Positions 14,113 to 16,013 of a stretch of DNA of 16,013 nt are shown here, one piece after another (within the stretch, counting starts at the first letter, position 1; each line of letters opens with the position of its first letter). The translations under genes were made by a program, and so were the position numbers. Source of the DNA: Rhodospirillaceae bacterium TMED167 (GTDB lineage: Bacteria; Pseudomonadota; Alphaproteobacteria; Rhodospirillales_A; UBA2165); the NCBI GenBank assembly GCA_002170915.1, contig NHHQ01000024.1:7252-23264 (forward strand), written 5' to 3'. The notes beneath the pieces are model-generated. The model was not told where the DNA came from. It did not search any database and was given only the letters and a program-made list of their open reading frames with translations.

Positions 14113-15171
14113 ATGAAGACAACTGGCGTTGCCGTAATTGGTTCTGGGGGCATTGGTACGCTCCGGGCTCATTCGTGCACACAAATACCGCAGGTGGACT
14201 ATCTCGCCGTTTGCGACACAAAGCAGGATAAATTAGGGGACCTTGCAGCGGCGACAAACGCCGACATGCGGACGGCAGATTATGAAGAAGCGATTCGGGA
14301 TGAGCGTGTCGGTGCTGTCTTCGTTTCGACGGATGAGGAAAACCACCATGGCCCGGCGGCCTTGGCCGCAGAACTTGGCAAACCCGTCCTTATTGAAAAA
14401 CCTTTCGTCCTAGACTTGGACGAGGCTGACGACATCCTCGCCAAAGCCAAGGCGAGCGGATCTGAAGTGTTTGTTGGCTATACTCAGCGGTTCCGGCGCC
14501 GTTATCTGCTCGCCAAACAAGCGGTGCAACAGGGACAACTGGGCGACATCGTCATGGCCATGGGGAAAATTTATGTCACCAGGGCGGTTGGCGAGGCGGT
14601 GGCAAACCGCTCACCCAACACGACCCCCTCCATCAACACCCTGACCTATCTGGTTGATTTGATCCTTTGGTATATGGAAGGTAAAAAACCGGTCGAAGTC
14701 TATGCCCGGGCCGCGAGTGTCGTTTTTAAGAAATATAACCGCGATGACTTTCAATGGATGATAGTGACATTCGACGATGGCAGTGTCGCCACCTTGGGGA
14801 CAAGCTGGCTGCCACCACATCATTGGCCCGCCTATACGGCGACCATGGAAATCGATTTGCATGGCGCGACGGGCGCCCTCAACATTGATGACGCCCATCG
14901 CGACGTCGTCCTGGCGCCGGGAGAACCCATTCCCTGCCCTTATACGCCTGAGCATGAGGTAAACGTCGCGTTTCTCGGCTCAGCCATGCCAGGCGACTTT
15001 GCTCTCGGAGAATTCTTCGGGCCCATGAAGGAAGAGTCAGATGCCTTCATCCGCTATTCCCTCGGTATCGGAGGCGTGGGACTGGCCACAGGCGAACATG
15101 CTCGTAACGTGCTCGCCCTGACCATGGCCGCTGACCGTTCCGTCAAAGAGGGTGCACCGGTAAAGTTATAA
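14113..15171 (+). CDS. Gfo/Idh/MocA-family NAD(P)-dependent oxidoreductase
   Basis: This 352-aa protein of the glucose-fructose oxidoreductase/inositol dehydrogenase family acts on sugars, cyclitols or similar hydroxy compounds in the cytoplasm. The Rossmann motif GSGGIG lies at residues 10-15 in VAVIGSGGIGTLRAH, and the family EKP motif at 95-97 in VLIEKPFVLDLDEA. VGYTQRFRRRY (121-131) matches the substrate-side 'GFxxRf' strand. In most members a catalytic His lies three residues before a conserved Asp (GxHxxD); here the segment is NTLTYLVDLILW, with Tyr179 three before Asp182, so the usual proton donor appears replaced. The substrate cannot be named. The preceding palindrome suggests its own regulation. 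It converges with the racemase-like gene 39 bp downstream. A 9-bp direct repeat AAGCGGCAG (15170-15178 and 15196-15204) lies in that short gap. Confidence 0.9.
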   Translation: MKTTGVAVIGSGGIGTLRAHSCTQIPQVDYLAVCDTKQDKLGDLAAATNADMRTADYEEAIRDERVGAVFVSTDEENHHGPAALAAELGKPVLIEKPFVLDLDEADDILAKAKASGSEVFVGYTQRFRRRYLLAKQAVQQGQLGDIVMAMGKIYVTRAVGEAVANRSPNTTPSINTLTYLVDLILWYMEGKKPVEVYARAASVVFKKYNRDDFQWMIVTFDDGSVATLGTSWLPPHHWPAYTATMEIDLHGATGALNIDDAHRDVVLAPGEPIPCPYTPEHEVNVAFLGSAMPGDFALGEFFGPMKEESDAFIRYSLGIGGVGLATGEHARNVLALTMAADRSVKEGAPVKL

Positions 15172-15210
15172 GCGGCAGGACACCAAAAACGGTAGAAGCG
15201 GCAGAGCTAG

Positions 15211-15990
15211 TTAGTTTTGAACGGGTTCGACACTGGGCATTCGAACCCGCCAGGCGGCGCCTTTGCTCCAAGCCAGCATGTTGGCTGCTGCCGGTTCTTC
15301 ACCGTCGAGATACAGCACCGTGCGCCAAGCAAGGCTTAGCATACAAGACGTGACAGGCGGTCCATCCCAGTCCGCGACATCCAGGATGGGCCTGAGCGTC
15401 GGCATGCCAGTGCCGAGCATAACGATGGCATCGAGATTTTTGTACTCCAGAAGCTTGAGACTTTCTGCCGCACTACCTGCCTGAAGACTATAGATCGGGT
15501 GGAAATCGCTGTCCGGGTTGAAAGCACTAGCAACTTCCGCCACGGTAAACCCTGCGCTCTCCCAGTAATTGATACTGCTCTCCGTGAGGTCAGGCGGATA
15601 GGGTGAAGCGAGACCGATCCGCTTGGCGCCCAAAGCCAAAAAAGAGTCACAGACGGCACGGGCGGCGGTCACAAAGGGATAGCCGCGTTTTCTTAGAATC
15701 GCATCGCAGATCTCGGCCTCCCGCGCCTGGCCAATCAGATAAGATGCCCCCGTACATCCAAAGCAAGCCGCGTCAATTGGTGCGTTTGCAAACCGATCAA
15801 AAGTAGCCTCAATCTGATCGACATAATCATAAAGGCGATCAACAATGGTGCCTTTATCGCTTGTCATGCGGGCATTGATCATCCCGACACCAGCGGGCCA
15901 GAGAATATTAAACTCGGGCTCCACAGTGGTATTGGCTTGCGGCGTCAACACCCCAACAAGCCCGCGTTTTGCATATTCAAGATCCGCCAT
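15211..15990 (-). CDS. Maleate isomerase/arylmalonate decarboxylase-like Asp/Glu racemase-superfamily protein
   Basis: This 259-aa protein has the maleate cis-trans isomerase/arylmalonate decarboxylase fold. LVGVLTPQANTTVEPEFNIL at the N-terminus is typical for this group, as is the half-site ACFGCTGASYLIG (75-87), where Cys79 is the likely nucleophile. In the second half-site, VMLGTGMPTLRPI (190-202), Thr194 stands where maleate isomerase has its second Cys. One Cys of two is therefore kept, which is closer to a single-Cys decarboxylase or isomerase than to a racemase. The start at 15990 has AAGGAGG upstream, at a longish 13-nt spacing. Nothing upstream is visible beyond the window edge. It differs clearly from the racemase-fold protein at 7439-8221, with an unrelated-looking N-terminus and different half-sites, so it is not a recent duplicate. 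Confidence 0.87.
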   Translation of the reverse strand: MADLEYAKRGLVGVLTPQANTTVEPEFNILWPAGVGMINARMTSDKGTIVDRLYDYVDQIEATFDRFANAPIDAACFGCTGASYLIGQAREAEICDAILRKRGYPFVTAARAVCDSFLALGAKRIGLASPYPPDLTESSINYWESAGFTVAEVASAFNPDSDFHPIYSLQAGSAAESLKLLEYKNLDAIVMLGTGMPTLRPILDVADWDGPPVTSCMLSLAWRTVLYLDGEEPAAANMLAWSKGAAWRVRMPSVEPVQN

Positions 15991-16013
15991 CTGCGTTAAA
16001 ATTCCTCCTTGAT

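Noticed and set aside
15170..15204. Direct repeat AAGCGGCAG as an attachment site
   Set aside because: At only 9 bp, in a 39-bp convergent gap with no integrase nearby, chance is the simplest explanation.

Overview
The window reads like a bacterial chromosome, most likely an alphaproteobacterium. That is inferred from the moderately GC-rich sequence, the gene families and the five-step-type histidine catabolism gene hutF; there is no rRNA or marker gene to prove it. I recognise ten complete protein genes and one partial one. I see no tRNA, rRNA, CRISPR array or intact insertion sequence.

Layout. (1) 1-2546, minus strand: glycine cleavage genes gcvT and the N-terminal part of a single-chain gcvP (cut by the window edge), with no gcvH between them. 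(2) 2659-8221, minus strand: a tightly packed five-gene catabolic operon. In transcription order it holds an Asp/Glu/hydantoin racemase-fold protein, a thiolase/SCP-x-like protein, a DUF35 zinc-ribbon/OB-fold protein fused to a short-chain dehydrogenase (SDR), a cyclase-family metal hydrolase and an acyl-CoA synthetase. Gaps are 3-20 nt, with one 4-nt ATGA overlap. Just upstream of the first gene lies the out-of-frame C-terminal remnant of an acyl-CoA dehydrogenase. (3) 8222-8565: a 344-bp divergent control region. (4) 8566-10194, plus strand: a thiamine-diphosphate (TPP) enzyme of the acetolactate synthase/2-oxoacid decarboxylase type. (5) 10195-11071: 877 bp with no recognisable gene, one strong hairpin and a few coding-like but broken frames. 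(6) 11072-14045: divergent hutI (minus) and hutF (plus), steps three and four of histidine degradation via formylglutamate. (7) 14113-15171, plus strand: a Gfo/Idh/MocA oxidoreductase preceded by a perfect 14-bp palindrome. (8) 15211-15990, minus strand: a second Asp/Glu racemase-superfamily protein of the maleate isomerase/arylmalonate decarboxylase type.

How the genes may work together. The 2659-8221 operon looks like a CoA-dependent degradation route for an unidentified organic acid. The ligase would make the CoA ester, a dehydrogenase (now lost here) would oxidise it, and the thiolase-like/DUF35 pair would cleave a C-C bond, as in steroid side-chain and benzylsuccinate degradation. The cyclase-family protein would hydrolyse an amide, lactone or ring bond. 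The divergent TPP enzyme could decarboxylate or ligate a 2-oxoacid from the same route. Several proteins lack residues that define catalysis in their families: the thiolase lacks its Cys and His, the SDR half lacks the YxxxK lysine, and the racemase-like protein lacks both cysteines. This combination is the most interesting content of the window. Substrate and chemistry cannot be assigned from sequence alone.

Four start codons were moved from upstream TTG codons to internal ATGs because good Shine-Dalgarno sequences lie directly before the ATGs (gcvT, DUF35-SDR, hutF, Gfo/Idh).
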